Source: Balneolaceae bacterium
Lineage (GTDB): Bacteria; Bacteroidota; Rhodothermia; Balneolales; Balneolaceae
DNA: 64,000 nt
Assembly (NCBI GenBank): GCA_018401935.1
Contig: JAGYJQ010000003.1
Location: 124,001 to 188,000 of the forward strand
Reading direction: 5' to 3'
Both the position numbers and the translations under genes were made by a program. This document shows positions 44,017 through 51,847 of this stretch, piece after piece. Below the pieces are notes generated by a model. That model worked only from the letters and a program-made list of their open reading frames with translations, was not told the origin of the DNA and did no database searches. Position 1 is the stretch's first letter; each line of letters opens with the position of its first letter.

Positions 44017-44754
44017 TTAATCATGGTTAATAGTAATGATTCCATCTTTCATTACAGGCAGGACTTCGTGGGTATTCGATTTTGAGCAGAAACTTATATC
44101 ATCCTCTGATACCAAATCTTTTAATCGATTCGCATGATCACTATGGAAAATAGTATCTACCACCGAATCTCCGTACTGCTGAAATAGTGCAAAAGCTATT
44201 TTAGCACCATCCTTCAATATTTGAGGTTGATTACTGGCGCCCAATGCATCTAGGATTGTACCTGCACACAAGGTATCCTCCAATGACTGCTTTCCTCTCC
44301 AGCCAGAACATATGAGCACCACTTCATCCGAGCAATGTTGTATCATCTGGACAATCATACTCATATTCAGAAATGTACCAATATAAATTTGCTTGGCCAA
44401 AGCTGCTTTTTTTATGGCTTTGGTCCCATTGGTAGTATTAAATATCAAGGTTTTTCCTTTTACCCTATCTTCGGTATACTCCAACGGAGAATTCCCTAAA
44501 TGATACCCTTCTATCTTAATTCCATCCTTTTCACCACAAAGCAAAAAATCGCCGGCTTCCATAGTCTGTGCAATACGACCTGCCGCTGATAAATCTTCTA
44601 CGGGAATTATTTTATTCGCTCCATTATGAAGCGCTTGTATCATAGAAGAACTCGCTCGAAGCACATCAATAATGACTACCGTCTTGCCTCTAACATCTTC
44701 CTCTTGGAATCCGTGTACCGAAAAATACACATCTATTGTCGCTAAATCTGACAT
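44017..44754 (-). CDS. comB: 2-phosphosulfolactate phosphatase family protein (ComB)
   Basis: ComB enzymes remove phosphate from 2-phospho-3-sulfolactate, a step of archaeal coenzyme M synthesis; in bacteria they make sulfolactate or act in unknown ways. The 245-residue protein has the family marks TVVIIDVLRASSSMIQAL, FLLCGEKDGIKIEGYHLGNSP, KTLIFNTTNGTKAIKKA and VVLICSGWRGKQSLEDTLCAG. No comA or comC is seen in the window. Some relatives of this clade make sulfonolipids, so a role in C3-sulfonate supply is possible but unproven. It lies between gcvT (19 bases) and ftsK (8 bases). Confidence 0.88.
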   Translation of the reverse strand: MSDLATIDVYFSVHGFQEEDVRGKTVVIIDVLRASSSMIQALHNGANKIIPVEDLSAAGRIAQTMEAGDFLLCGEKDGIKIEGYHLGNSPLEYTEDRVKGKTLIFNTTNGTKAIKKAALAKQIYIGTFLNMSMIVQMIQHCSDEVVLICSGWRGKQSLEDTLCAGTILDALGASNQPQILKDGAKIAFALFQQYGDSVVDTIFHSDHANRLKDLVSEDDISFCSKSNTHEVLPVMKDGIITINHD

Positions 44755-44773
44755 ACATTCATACCTTTATACC

Positions 44774-45871
44774 CTATACAAAAGGGAGAGAAGTAACCGT
44801 AATGGGGACTTCTTTGTTTCTTATTTGAATAACTATAGGTTCATTTGATGCCAAAGCATCGGTCTGTACATAGGCCATGCCTATACCTTTTTCTAATGAA
44901 ATAGACATTCCACCGCTGGTAACCTTACCAACAACGTTGGACTGAGTGTCTAATAATTCATAATCTTTACGGGGTATGGCTTTTTCCTGATCGACGACAA
45001 ATCCAACTAACTTTTTTTCCACTCCCTTTTCTTTTATCGCAATAAGCGCATTCGAGCCAACAAAAGACCCTTTTGATAACTTGGTAATCCATCCTAAACG
45101 AGCTTGGAGTGGATGGGTTTCCGCCGTAATATCGTTCCCGTATAAGGCATACCCTTTTTCTAGACGTAGGGTGTCTCGAGCCCCTAACCCACAACGTTCT
45201 AATCCGTATGCCGAACCCTTAGCAACCAACGCTTCAAGTACCTTGTGTACGTCATTATTTACACTATTAATATATAATTCAAATCCCTTTTCACCCGTAT
45301 ATCCAGTAGCACTAATTAAACAAGGCACCCCACACACCTCGCCATGTTCAAAGGCATAAAAAGGTATCTTTTGAACATCCGTGTCCGTTAGCTCCGATAA
45401 AAGTTCAGCCGATTTGGGGCCCTGAAGCGCAAGTAGCACATAATCATCGGACGCATTTTCTAGCTCTGCGCCCATCGTATTTTGAGAAACTACCCAATCC
45501 CAATCCTTTTCAATATTGGCGCCATTCACCACCATCATATATTCTTCAGAAGCCAATCGGTAGATAATCAAATCATCTACGATGCCTCCATGTTCATAAC
45601 ACATACAACTATACTGCGCCTTACCAATAGCTAAAGTAGATACGTCATTTACCGTAACCCATTGGAGAAGCTCCAAAGCCTTGGGGCCTCGCACAAAAAA
45701 TTCTCCCATATGTGACACATCAAAAAGACCTACATTTCCTCGCACAGCACGATGCTCTAGCTTTATCCCCTTGTATTGAATGGGCATCTCAAATCCAGCA
45801 AAAGGAACCATCTTTGCTCCTGCTTTAACATGTTGACTATAAAAAGGTGTTCGTTTTAAGCGATCAGACAT
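44774..45871 (-). CDS. gcvT: Glycine cleavage system T protein (aminomethyltransferase)
   Basis: Transfers the methylene group from the H-protein-bound aminomethyl to tetrahydrofolate, releasing ammonia. At 365 residues it has standard length. Motifs: the opening LKRTPFYSQHVKAGAKMVPFAGFEMPIQY, VGLFDVSHMGEFFVRG, YSCMCYEHGGIVDDLIIYRL, ALQGPKSAELL, GYTGEKGFELYI and LEKGYALYGNDI with the folate-binding aspartate region nearby. It is the first gene of the long leftward run, so the promoter for at least its first part should lie in 45872-46055. gcvH and gcvP are not in the window. Confidence 0.95.
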   Translation of the reverse strand: MSDRLKRTPFYSQHVKAGAKMVPFAGFEMPIQYKGIKLEHRAVRGNVGLFDVSHMGEFFVRGPKALELLQWVTVNDVSTLAIGKAQYSCMCYEHGGIVDDLIIYRLASEEYMMVVNGANIEKDWDWVVSQNTMGAELENASDDYVLLALQGPKSAELLSELTDTDVQKIPFYAFEHGEVCGVPCLISATGYTGEKGFELYINSVNNDVHKVLEALVAKGSAYGLERCGLGARDTLRLEKGYALYGNDITAETHPLQARLGWITKLSKGSFVGSNALIAIKEKGVEKKLVGFVVDQEKAIPRKDYELLDTQSNVVGKVTSGGMSISLEKGIGMAYVQTDALASNEPIVIQIRNKEVPITVTSLPFV

Positions 45872-46055
45872 AAAATATGGTTAGGCGGTAAATTACAAAG
45901 TACATTATCGACTGCTCTATGGGGTAAATGAACGGGGTGAATTTAGTGATTTTTTACATAAGGTACGTGTTTAGCTTAGAATGATATAGCCTCATCTTAG
46001 GTTAAGGCCATGTACTTTCACAATATGATTGTAATTGCAGTACCTATCCAATACT

Positions 46056-46706
46056 ATGAAACACCTAAATACAAACCACATCGCTCAACTACCTAGCCGG
46101 AAAAGAGCCCATCTCGTCAATAGTGTAATAGGATACAAATCCATCCACTTAATCGGAACACATTTCAAAGGTTGGAGCAATTTATGTATTGTTTCTACGG
46201 TAACACATTTGGGAAGCAATCCTGCGCTCTTAGGTTTTGTACTTCGACCAACTACTGTACCTCGTCATACGTACGATATCGTTCAAAAAAATCCCTACTT
46301 CACGGTTAATAATGTCACTGAGGAACTATTAGAGGGTGCCCATCAATCCTCCGCTAGTTATGACGAGCAGATAAATGAATTCAACGAAGTCGGATTAACA
46401 GAGGAATGGAAAAATGATTTTAAAGCGCCTTATGTCCAAGATAGTCCAATCCAACTTGGCTGTAAATGGATTCGTGAAATGCCCATTATAGAAAACGGCT
46501 GCCGCTTTTTAATTGGAGAAATTGAAGAAATCTACATCCAGGATACGCTCATAGACGAAGACTCCGACGGTTTTTTATCATTAGAAACAGCTGGTTTAAT
46601 CTGTGGTTCCGGTATGGATGGGTATTACCGCCCTACTTTTTTACATCGCCGAAATTACGCCCAACCCAATGTCCCTCCCCATATAATCGAATCCTCATTA
46701 GATTAA
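46056..46706 (+). CDS. Flavin reductase-like (FMN-binding split-barrel) protein
   Basis: A 216-residue protein from the ATG at 46056; a TTG at 46035 is also in frame but less likely. Sequence features fit the flavin-reductase-like split barrel: VNSVIGYKSIHLIGT, WSNLCIVSTVTHLGSNPALLGFVLRP (the FMN-binding strand-loop), DIVQKNPYFTVNNVTEELLEGAHQSSASYDE and a C-terminal VMGEI-like strand (CRFLIGEIEEIYI). In this sub-branch, the protein probably binds FMN and acts as NAD(P)H-flavin reductase or an oxygenase partner. It is divergent from gcvT and followed by mrp. Confidence 0.75.
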   Translation: MKHLNTNHIAQLPSRKRAHLVNSVIGYKSIHLIGTHFKGWSNLCIVSTVTHLGSNPALLGFVLRPTTVPRHTYDIVQKNPYFTVNNVTEELLEGAHQSSASYDEQINEFNEVGLTEEWKNDFKAPYVQDSPIQLGCKWIREMPIIENGCRFLIGEIEEIYIQDTLIDEDSDGFLSLETAGLICGSGMDGYYRPTFLHRRNYAQPNVPPHIIESSLD

Positions 46707-46848
46707 CCAGTAGGTACACCGATCACCGGTTTATTAACCAGCACACCAAAAGAGTGTCGTAAGCATTTCTGCAACCAAGCCGCAAGTTGTGTATTTTACC
46801 TATATACCTTAACAATCCGAATCAACACCCAAGAAACAAAACTGTCGT

Positions 46849-47976
46849 ATGGCCATTCAAAAAGAGCAAATTAAAACCGCGCTGGCTCATGTCCTTCATC
46901 CCGAGAAAAAAGTGGATATCGTTTCTCTAGATATGATCCAAGACATTATTGTTCAAGATCAATACGTTTCATTTACTCTCGAAATGCCCGCTCATAACGA
47001 CCGTCTGGCTCAAGAATTATCACAACGCTGCGAAGGAGCTATACACAAATTCATCGATCGAGATGCGGTGGTCGATATACAGATCGGAATTAATATATCC
47101 CAAAACAGGAAGACCCCGCCACCACCGCCAGAGCCCACGAGCTCGCCCTTGTCCGGAGTAAAGAATATCATTGCTGTGGCATCTGGAAAAGGGGGCGTAG
47201 GTAAATCTACCGTAGCCGTTAACTTAGCCGCAGCCTTAGCTCGTAATGGCGCCAAAGTAGGTCTCATGGACGCTGACATATATGGTCCTAGTATACCAAC
47301 CATGTTCGATTTATTCGAGCGACCCGACATCACCGTCCAAAAAAAATTAATCCCTTTAGAAAAATATGGAATCAAATTAGTATCCATGGGATTTCTGGTT
47401 GATGTAAACCAGGCCATGGTATGGAGGGGTCCAATGGTGACCAGCGCCATAAAGCAGTTCATGAATGACGTTGAATGGGGAGAATTGGACTACATGATTT
47501 TAGACTTACCTCCCGGAACTGGGGATATACAGTTAACCATTGTACAATCCGTTCCATTATCGGGCGCCGTTATTGTTTCTACTCCACAAAATGTGGCTCT
47601 AGACGATGTTCGAAAAGGGGTGGCTATGTTTCACAAAGTGAATGTTCCTGTGTTAGGAGTCATTGAAAACATGGCCTATTTTAGCCCACCCGACGCACCC
47701 GATAAGAAATACTATATCTTTGGACAGGGTGGGGCGAGCCGCCTAGCTGACGAATTAGCTGTACCGGTATTAGGTGAAATTCCCCTCGAGCAACCTATTC
47801 GCGAATCGGGCGATAACGGTAAACCCATTGTGTTAGCCGATCAAGAATCCGCAGCAGCAGCAAGCTTTTTAGCCTGTAGCGCCAATATGCAACAACAGCT
47901 TGCCATCCGTGCGGCGCAAATGCCAAAGGATCTTTCTATTTCCTTTACGGGAAAATCCCCATCTGCTCATACATAA
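46849..47976 (+). CDS. mrp: Mrp/NBP35-family P-loop ATPase, iron-sulfur carrier
   Basis: A carrier or assembly factor for Fe-S clusters. The 375-residue protein has an N-terminal MIP18/DUF59 domain (about 1-85), a poly-proline linker (PPPPPEP at about 92-98), and the deviant Walker A KGGVGKST at 114-121, MDADIYGPSIPTM, and DLPPGTGDIQLT. In most Mrp proteins a CxxC near ENMxxF binds the cluster; here this region reads ENMAYFSPPDAPDKKYYIFGQGG with no cysteine, as in other Bacteroidota Mrp that I recall. Cluster binding is therefore uncertain. Its last 32 bases overlap the convergent glutamate dehydrogenase gene. Confidence 0.93.
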   Translation: MAIQKEQIKTALAHVLHPEKKVDIVSLDMIQDIIVQDQYVSFTLEMPAHNDRLAQELSQRCEGAIHKFIDRDAVVDIQIGINISQNRKTPPPPPEPTSSPLSGVKNIIAVASGKGGVGKSTVAVNLAAALARNGAKVGLMDADIYGPSIPTMFDLFERPDITVQKKLIPLEKYGIKLVSMGFLVDVNQAMVWRGPMVTSAIKQFMNDVEWGELDYMILDLPPGTGDIQLTIVQSVPLSGAVIVSTPQNVALDDVRKGVAMFHKVNVPVLGVIENMAYFSPPDAPDKKYYIFGQGGASRLADELAVPVLGEIPLEQPIRESGDNGKPIVLADQESAAAASFLACSANMQQQLAIRAAQMPKDLSISFTGKSPSAHT

Positions 47977-49351
47977 TACCAATTTTATTAATCGCATTAA
48001 CAAATGCGGCCGTTCGTAGATCATCCAGATTGTGTTCTTCGCGAATAGTAGCAATCTGCTCATAAGCAGTTATCATACTTTCCTCTAGTCCAGAATCTAC
48101 CAGGTCGTATTCATCGGCTCCGCGGGTAAGAACCTTTCGTTCAACCTCCCCAAACGATTTACCAGCCAATTGCTCAATTTCTGAGACAATTCGCATTAGA
48201 CTGGCCTCATCAAAACGCTTATTCAACCTTCCGTATCGTACGTGTTGAATATTTTTAAGCCATTCAAAATACGAGACAATCACCCCGCCTGCATTCAAAT
48301 AAGAATCTGGAATAATTAAGGCCCCTCGTTCTTTCAAGTACTCGTGAGCATCGGCAGTGGTAGGGCCATTAGCCGCCTCAGCAATTATCTTGGCCTTAAT
48401 TTTTGGGGCATTCTCTATGGTTATTTGACTTTCGAGCGCCGCCGGAATAATAATATCACATTCTTGTTCAAAAATAACCCGCTTGCCTTTCAGTGTTGTG
48501 GAGTTTCCAAATCCTATAATGCTCCCGGTTTCCTTACGATAGTCCATAAGTGCTTTCAAATCCAAGCCATTAGGATCATAAATTGTTCCTTCCATTTCGG
48601 CCACTCCTACCAATTTCGCACCCGCCTCGGTCATATATAATGAGGAGTGGTAACCCACATTACCCAATCCCTGCACTACAAAAGTTTTACCCTCAACACC
48701 GGTGCTCAAACCTAGCTTATCCATATCGGCTTTATGGTTACAAGCCTCGCGAATGCCAAAATAAACCCCGCGCCCGGTGGCTTCCGTACGCCCTCGGATA
48801 CCCCCTTGCTGTATGGGTTTCCCGGTCACGCAGGCCTCGGCATTCAAATCCTCACTCATCTGCCGATAGGTGTCCAAAATCCACCCCATCTCACGCGCCG
48901 ACGTTCCATAATCGGGCGCAGGCACATCCACGGCTGGGCCAATAAACCCTTTTTTAATTAATTCGAAGGTATAACGTCGTGTTATTTTTTCTAACTCTCT
49001 GTCTGAATATTCGCGCGTACTAATCTTGACCCCTCCTTTTGCTCCGCCAAAAGGAACATCAACAATCGCACATTTATAGGTCATTAGCGCAGCCAAAGCC
49101 ATCGTCTCATCCTCGTCCACCTTATGCGAGTACCGAATCCCCCCCTTGGTAGGCATTTTATGATGGGAATGCTCTACTCGCCACCCCTCAATCACTTGAA
49201 TGCTCCCATCATCCCGTTTAATCGGAAAAACCACTTTATATACTGTATTACAGACCTTAATTTGATTCAAAATACCCTTATCGAATCGCGTAAAAGGAGC
49301 GGCCTTATCAAAATTATGATTGACCTGCTCGTAAAACTTATAATGCTTCAT
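47945..49351 (-). CDS. gdhA: Glu/Leu/Phe/Val-type glutamate dehydrogenase
   Basis: Interconverts glutamate and 2-oxoglutarate plus ammonia with NAD(P). The 468 residues contain the substrate-binding GGIRYSHKVDEDETMALAALMTYKCAIVDVPFGGAKGGV with the catalytic lysine (KCAIVD), VPAPDYGTSAREMGWI, TGRGVYFG, the dinucleotide-binding VQGLGNVGYHSSLYM, and AAANGPT-type AEAANGPTTADA near the C-terminal half. The loop around 160-190 is long, and the protein resembles the roughly 420-470-residue bacterial/eukaryotic GluDH group. Its end overlaps mrp tail to tail by 32 bases. Confidence 0.95.
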   Translation of the reverse strand: MKHYKFYEQVNHNFDKAAPFTRFDKGILNQIKVCNTVYKVVFPIKRDDGSIQVIEGWRVEHSHHKMPTKGGIRYSHKVDEDETMALAALMTYKCAIVDVPFGGAKGGVKISTREYSDRELEKITRRYTFELIKKGFIGPAVDVPAPDYGTSAREMGWILDTYRQMSEDLNAEACVTGKPIQQGGIRGRTEATGRGVYFGIREACNHKADMDKLGLSTGVEGKTFVVQGLGNVGYHSSLYMTEAGAKLVGVAEMEGTIYDPNGLDLKALMDYRKETGSIIGFGNSTTLKGKRVIFEQECDIIIPAALESQITIENAPKIKAKIIAEAANGPTTADAHEYLKERGALIIPDSYLNAGGVIVSYFEWLKNIQHVRYGRLNKRFDEASLMRIVSEIEQLAGKSFGEVERKVLTRGADEYDLVDSGLEESMITAYEQIATIREEHNLDDLRTAAFVNAINKIGIMYEQMGIFP

Positions 49352-49490
49352 GTAGACAATGGACTTTTTTCGGGTTAATGGGTTTAGTTGCTGTGCTATG
49401 CCGTTACTTTTTCTATCATACGGTGAAACAGCCTTCTGAACTCAAACTTTTATTGGTCTAATGGTCGGGAGATTCTAAGACATTTACAAT

Positions 49491-49506
49491 AAAAAAGCGC
49501 TTTTTT
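49491..49506. terminator. 16-base palindrome with A and T tracts
   Basis: AAAAAAGCGCTTTTTT at 49491-49506 is a perfect palindrome in the 207-base gap between gdhA and the methyltransferase remnant. It could serve as a weak bidirectional terminator (six A-U pairs with a GCGC loop) or an operator. There is no stronger signal in this gap; I see no gene in 49352-49558. Confidence 0.3.
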
Positions 49507-49558
49507 CGGAAAAGGATTTTTGTTCCCTAACTGGTTTTTTTGCGCGCAACACTCCACC

Positions 49559-49861
49559 TTATTCCTCTCGTCGGGCTATGTAAAACCCATAGCTATAATA
49601 GGCCTGGTACGTTTTATACAAAGCTATTTCATCCTCACTATCCCGGACTACTTTTAGAGCTAAGTCTGAATGATTGTTTCGGTCTAAAAAAGCTTGAAAT
49701 CTACTGGCCATGGGATCATAATACCCCTCTAACCAGCTCTTGGGCGATAGGTAAAAATATCCTTGTAGGCTATAGCCATTATCTTCTAATTGACTGATTT
49801 TAGTCGAGACTTCTCTTTGAGTTCTTCCAAAAATATTGGAAATAGATCTATGGCGATTATT
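49559..49861 (-). pseudogene. 5'-truncated remnant of a class I SAM-dependent methyltransferase
   Basis: Reading the minus strand from 49861 down to the TAA at 49559-49561 gives 100 sense codons. The reading frame has a TAG at 49862-49864 just before it and no ATG, GTG or TTG until an internal ATG in YYDPMASR. The deduced text, with ISQLEDNGYSLQGYFYLSPKSWLEGYYDP, then DSEDEIALYKTYQAYYSYGFYIARREE, is what I know from the C-terminal third of small SAM-dependent methyltransferases (the WxxxYYxPLxxR and EIxLYxxYxxYYGYxFY phrases). The missing N-terminal two thirds would hold the SAM site. It abuts the stop of the acetolactate decarboxylase gene, so a deletion or insertion junction lies at about 49860. 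Not recognised by simple start-codon gene calling. Confidence 0.6.
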
Positions 49862-50567
49862 CTAAGGGTAAATACAATGTGAGAGATCCTGCTTTGAACA
49901 ATATATCATCTAAATGACCCATTTTTTGCCGATTCTTCGTAATTAGATGCATGTGCACATAGCTATCATGATGCGTAAAAATCGTTTTATGCTCTTTAGA
50001 GAAAAAACCCACTATCTCCATTTGTTCATTAACCAACTCATAATCAATTTGACCTTGATGCGCCTCACTTGGAGAACTCACTGTTGAACCTGCGGGTAAG
50101 TTTACAATATGAATGGTTGCGGTCTCAGCCATCCCAGTAATTTTAAACATAAAAGGCCGGGATAGTTGGCGAGTTACAACGTCTAGATAGCTCTCCAATT
50201 GCTTTATAGTCCGAATAGAGTCAGGAAGGGTGTGATCTTTCCATGCTTCAATATGATCGTAGGCAAAAAATGGAGCCTTTACTGAATATGACTCATCCAC
50301 TTTCATAGTAGAATCGGAGGTGACCGTAGAAACGTACGATATCCCATCAATGATTACCACTTCTCCTGTTAAAAATTCTACTGGTCCAAGGCCGTATACA
50401 TTCTCTTTAGTACGAATGGTGTCGAGGTTTATAACACCATCGAGTTCACCCTCCCACATTACTTTTCTCATTTCACCTACAACTGCTACCCCTTCGGTTG
50501 GTTGTTGGGCTTTGACTGTTATTTGTGCAACTGTTGCTAACGCAAGTCCTAATAATATTGTCTTCAT
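49857..50567 (-). CDS. Acetolactate decarboxylase family protein with signal peptide
   Basis: The family converts 2-acetolactate to acetoin. I place the start at the ATG at 50567: MKTILLGLALATVAQITVKAQ is a signal peptide of the mature 215-residue protein; an in-frame start at 50654 would add 29 residues without sense. Evidence for the family: WEGELDGVINLDTI near the start, GLGPVEFLTGEVVIIDGISYV, FMFKITGMAETATIHI, and the zinc site VHMHLITKNRQKMGHLDD, with H-x-H and a third His 13 residues after the first, matching the spacing of the Bacillus-type enzyme. An exported form is unusual for central metabolism but such proteins are known (Brevibacillus). It is divergent from dinB. Confidence 0.82.
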   Translation of the reverse strand: MKTILLGLALATVAQITVKAQQPTEGVAVVGEMRKVMWEGELDGVINLDTIRTKENVYGLGPVEFLTGEVVIIDGISYVSTVTSDSTMKVDESYSVKAPFFAYDHIEAWKDHTLPDSIRTIKQLESYLDVVTRQLSRPFMFKITGMAETATIHIVNLPAGSTVSSPSEAHQGQIDYELVNEQMEIVGFFSKEHKTIFTHHDSYVHMHLITKNRQKMGHLDDILFKAGSLTLYLPLE

Positions 50568-50701
50568 AAGATTTATCCGTCGATTTAAACAATAATGATA
50601 TCTAAAACTAACATATAATGAACTCTCGATTTTCAAAAAGAATATAAACCACAAAACGCGTCCTTTGTAGATTTATGACATAAAACCTGCTATCATTGTC
50701 T

Positions 50702-51811
50702 ATGGACAAACAACACGAGCAACCCAGTACTAACCCCTCTCGAAAAATCATTCATATCGATATGGATGCATTTTATGCAGCCGTTGAACAACGCGATCAT
50801 CCCGAATGGCGTGGCAAACCGGTGATTGTTGGGGGCCGGCCCAGTGGTCGGGGAGTAGTTTCTACTGCAAGTTATGAGGCGCGTGTATTTGGAGTGCATT
50901 CGGCCATGCCAACTTCACAGGCTTACCGATTATGCCCACACGGAATTTTTGTGCCCGCTCGATTCGATGCGTATAAAGAAGCATCCGCTATTATCAGAAA
51001 TGTTTTTTATGAATATACCGATCTTGTTGAACCCTTGTCTCTGGACGAGGCCTATTTGGATGTAACCGAAAACCACACACAAAATCCATCCGCTACCTTG
51101 ATTGCTCGGGAGATCAAACAAAAGATCTACGAACGTACCAAGTTAACCGCCTCTGCCGGGGTTGGTCCCAATAAATTTGTTGCTAAGGTAGCTTCAGATA
51201 TGGATAAACCAGATGGACTAACCGTTATTCCACCGGAATCTATGGAGCGTTTCTTGGAGGAATTGGACATTAAAAAGTTTTACGGGGTAGGGAAGGCCAC
51301 CCTTCGGAAAATGCAGGGACTTGGAATTCAATGCGGCGCTGACTTAAAAAAATGGGATCTTTTTGACTTAGTTCACATTTTTGGTAAATCAGGACAGTAC
51401 TATTACCGAATGGCAAGAGGGTTGGATACCCGGCCGGTTCAGTCTAACCGTATACGTAAATCCTACGGAAAAGAACGTACATTTCGTGAGGATATTAGCG
51501 AAAGAGAATACATCTTACGGTTTATAGAAGGTCTTTCTGCCACGATTTCTGAGGGCATGCGTACTATTCCGGCTGCGGGTAAAACCATCACCCTGAAAGT
51601 GAGATACGATAATTTTGAAACCATTTCACGCAGCCTTAGCCTATCTCACCATACCAATGACGCCTCAGAGATTAGCTTAGTCACCCAAGAACTCCTAAAA
51701 GATACCGAATTTGGTGAGCGGCCAGTTCGCTTACTCGGTATTAGCCTCTCCAATTTAGATATAAATGAGGAAGATCAGTCGAAGCAACTGCAGCTCTCCC
51801 TTGACAAATAA
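50702..51811 (+). CDS. dinB: DNA polymerase IV (Y-family)
   Basis: A translesion polymerase of 369 residues. I prefer the ATG at 50702 over a TTG two codons earlier. Catalytic motifs: IHIDMDAFYAAVEQRD (first metal aspartates), GGRPSGRGVVSTASYEARVFGVHSAMP, PLSLDEAYLDVT (the D-E metal pair), and the helix-hairpin-helix TFYGVGKAT-like KKFYGVGKATLRKM, followed by the little-finger domain. The C-terminus, KQLQLSLDK, ends in a hydrophobic QLQLSL that looks like a clamp-binding peptide. No LexA box can be defined without the lineage's consensus. Confidence 0.96.
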   Translation: MDKQHEQPSTNPSRKIIHIDMDAFYAAVEQRDHPEWRGKPVIVGGRPSGRGVVSTASYEARVFGVHSAMPTSQAYRLCPHGIFVPARFDAYKEASAIIRNVFYEYTDLVEPLSLDEAYLDVTENHTQNPSATLIAREIKQKIYERTKLTASAGVGPNKFVAKVASDMDKPDGLTVIPPESMERFLEELDIKKFYGVGKATLRKMQGLGIQCGADLKKWDLFDLVHIFGKSGQYYYRMARGLDTRPVQSNRIRKSYGKERTFREDISEREYILRFIEGLSATISEGMRTIPAAGKTITLKVRYDNFETISRSLSLSHHTNDASEISLVTQELLKDTEFGERPVRLLGISLSNLDINEEDQSKQLQLSLDK

Positions 51812-51847
51812 AGCTTAAAAGCCCTCTAACACTACCCGCCTAGAAAC

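Noticed and set aside
45872-46055. Glycine riboswitch upstream of gcvT
   Set aside because: The 184-base region shows no tandem aptamer-like conserved segments on the minus strand.
47010-47462. A 150-codon leftward reading frame
   Set aside because: Antisense of the Mrp ATPase P-loop region; the coding strand is beyond doubt.
48344-48961. Three rightward frames opposite glutamate dehydrogenase
   Set aside because: Shadows of gdhA; no recognisable domain.
49540-49797. An 85-codon rightward reading frame
   Set aside because: The opposite strand reads as a methyltransferase remnant, which explains the open frame.
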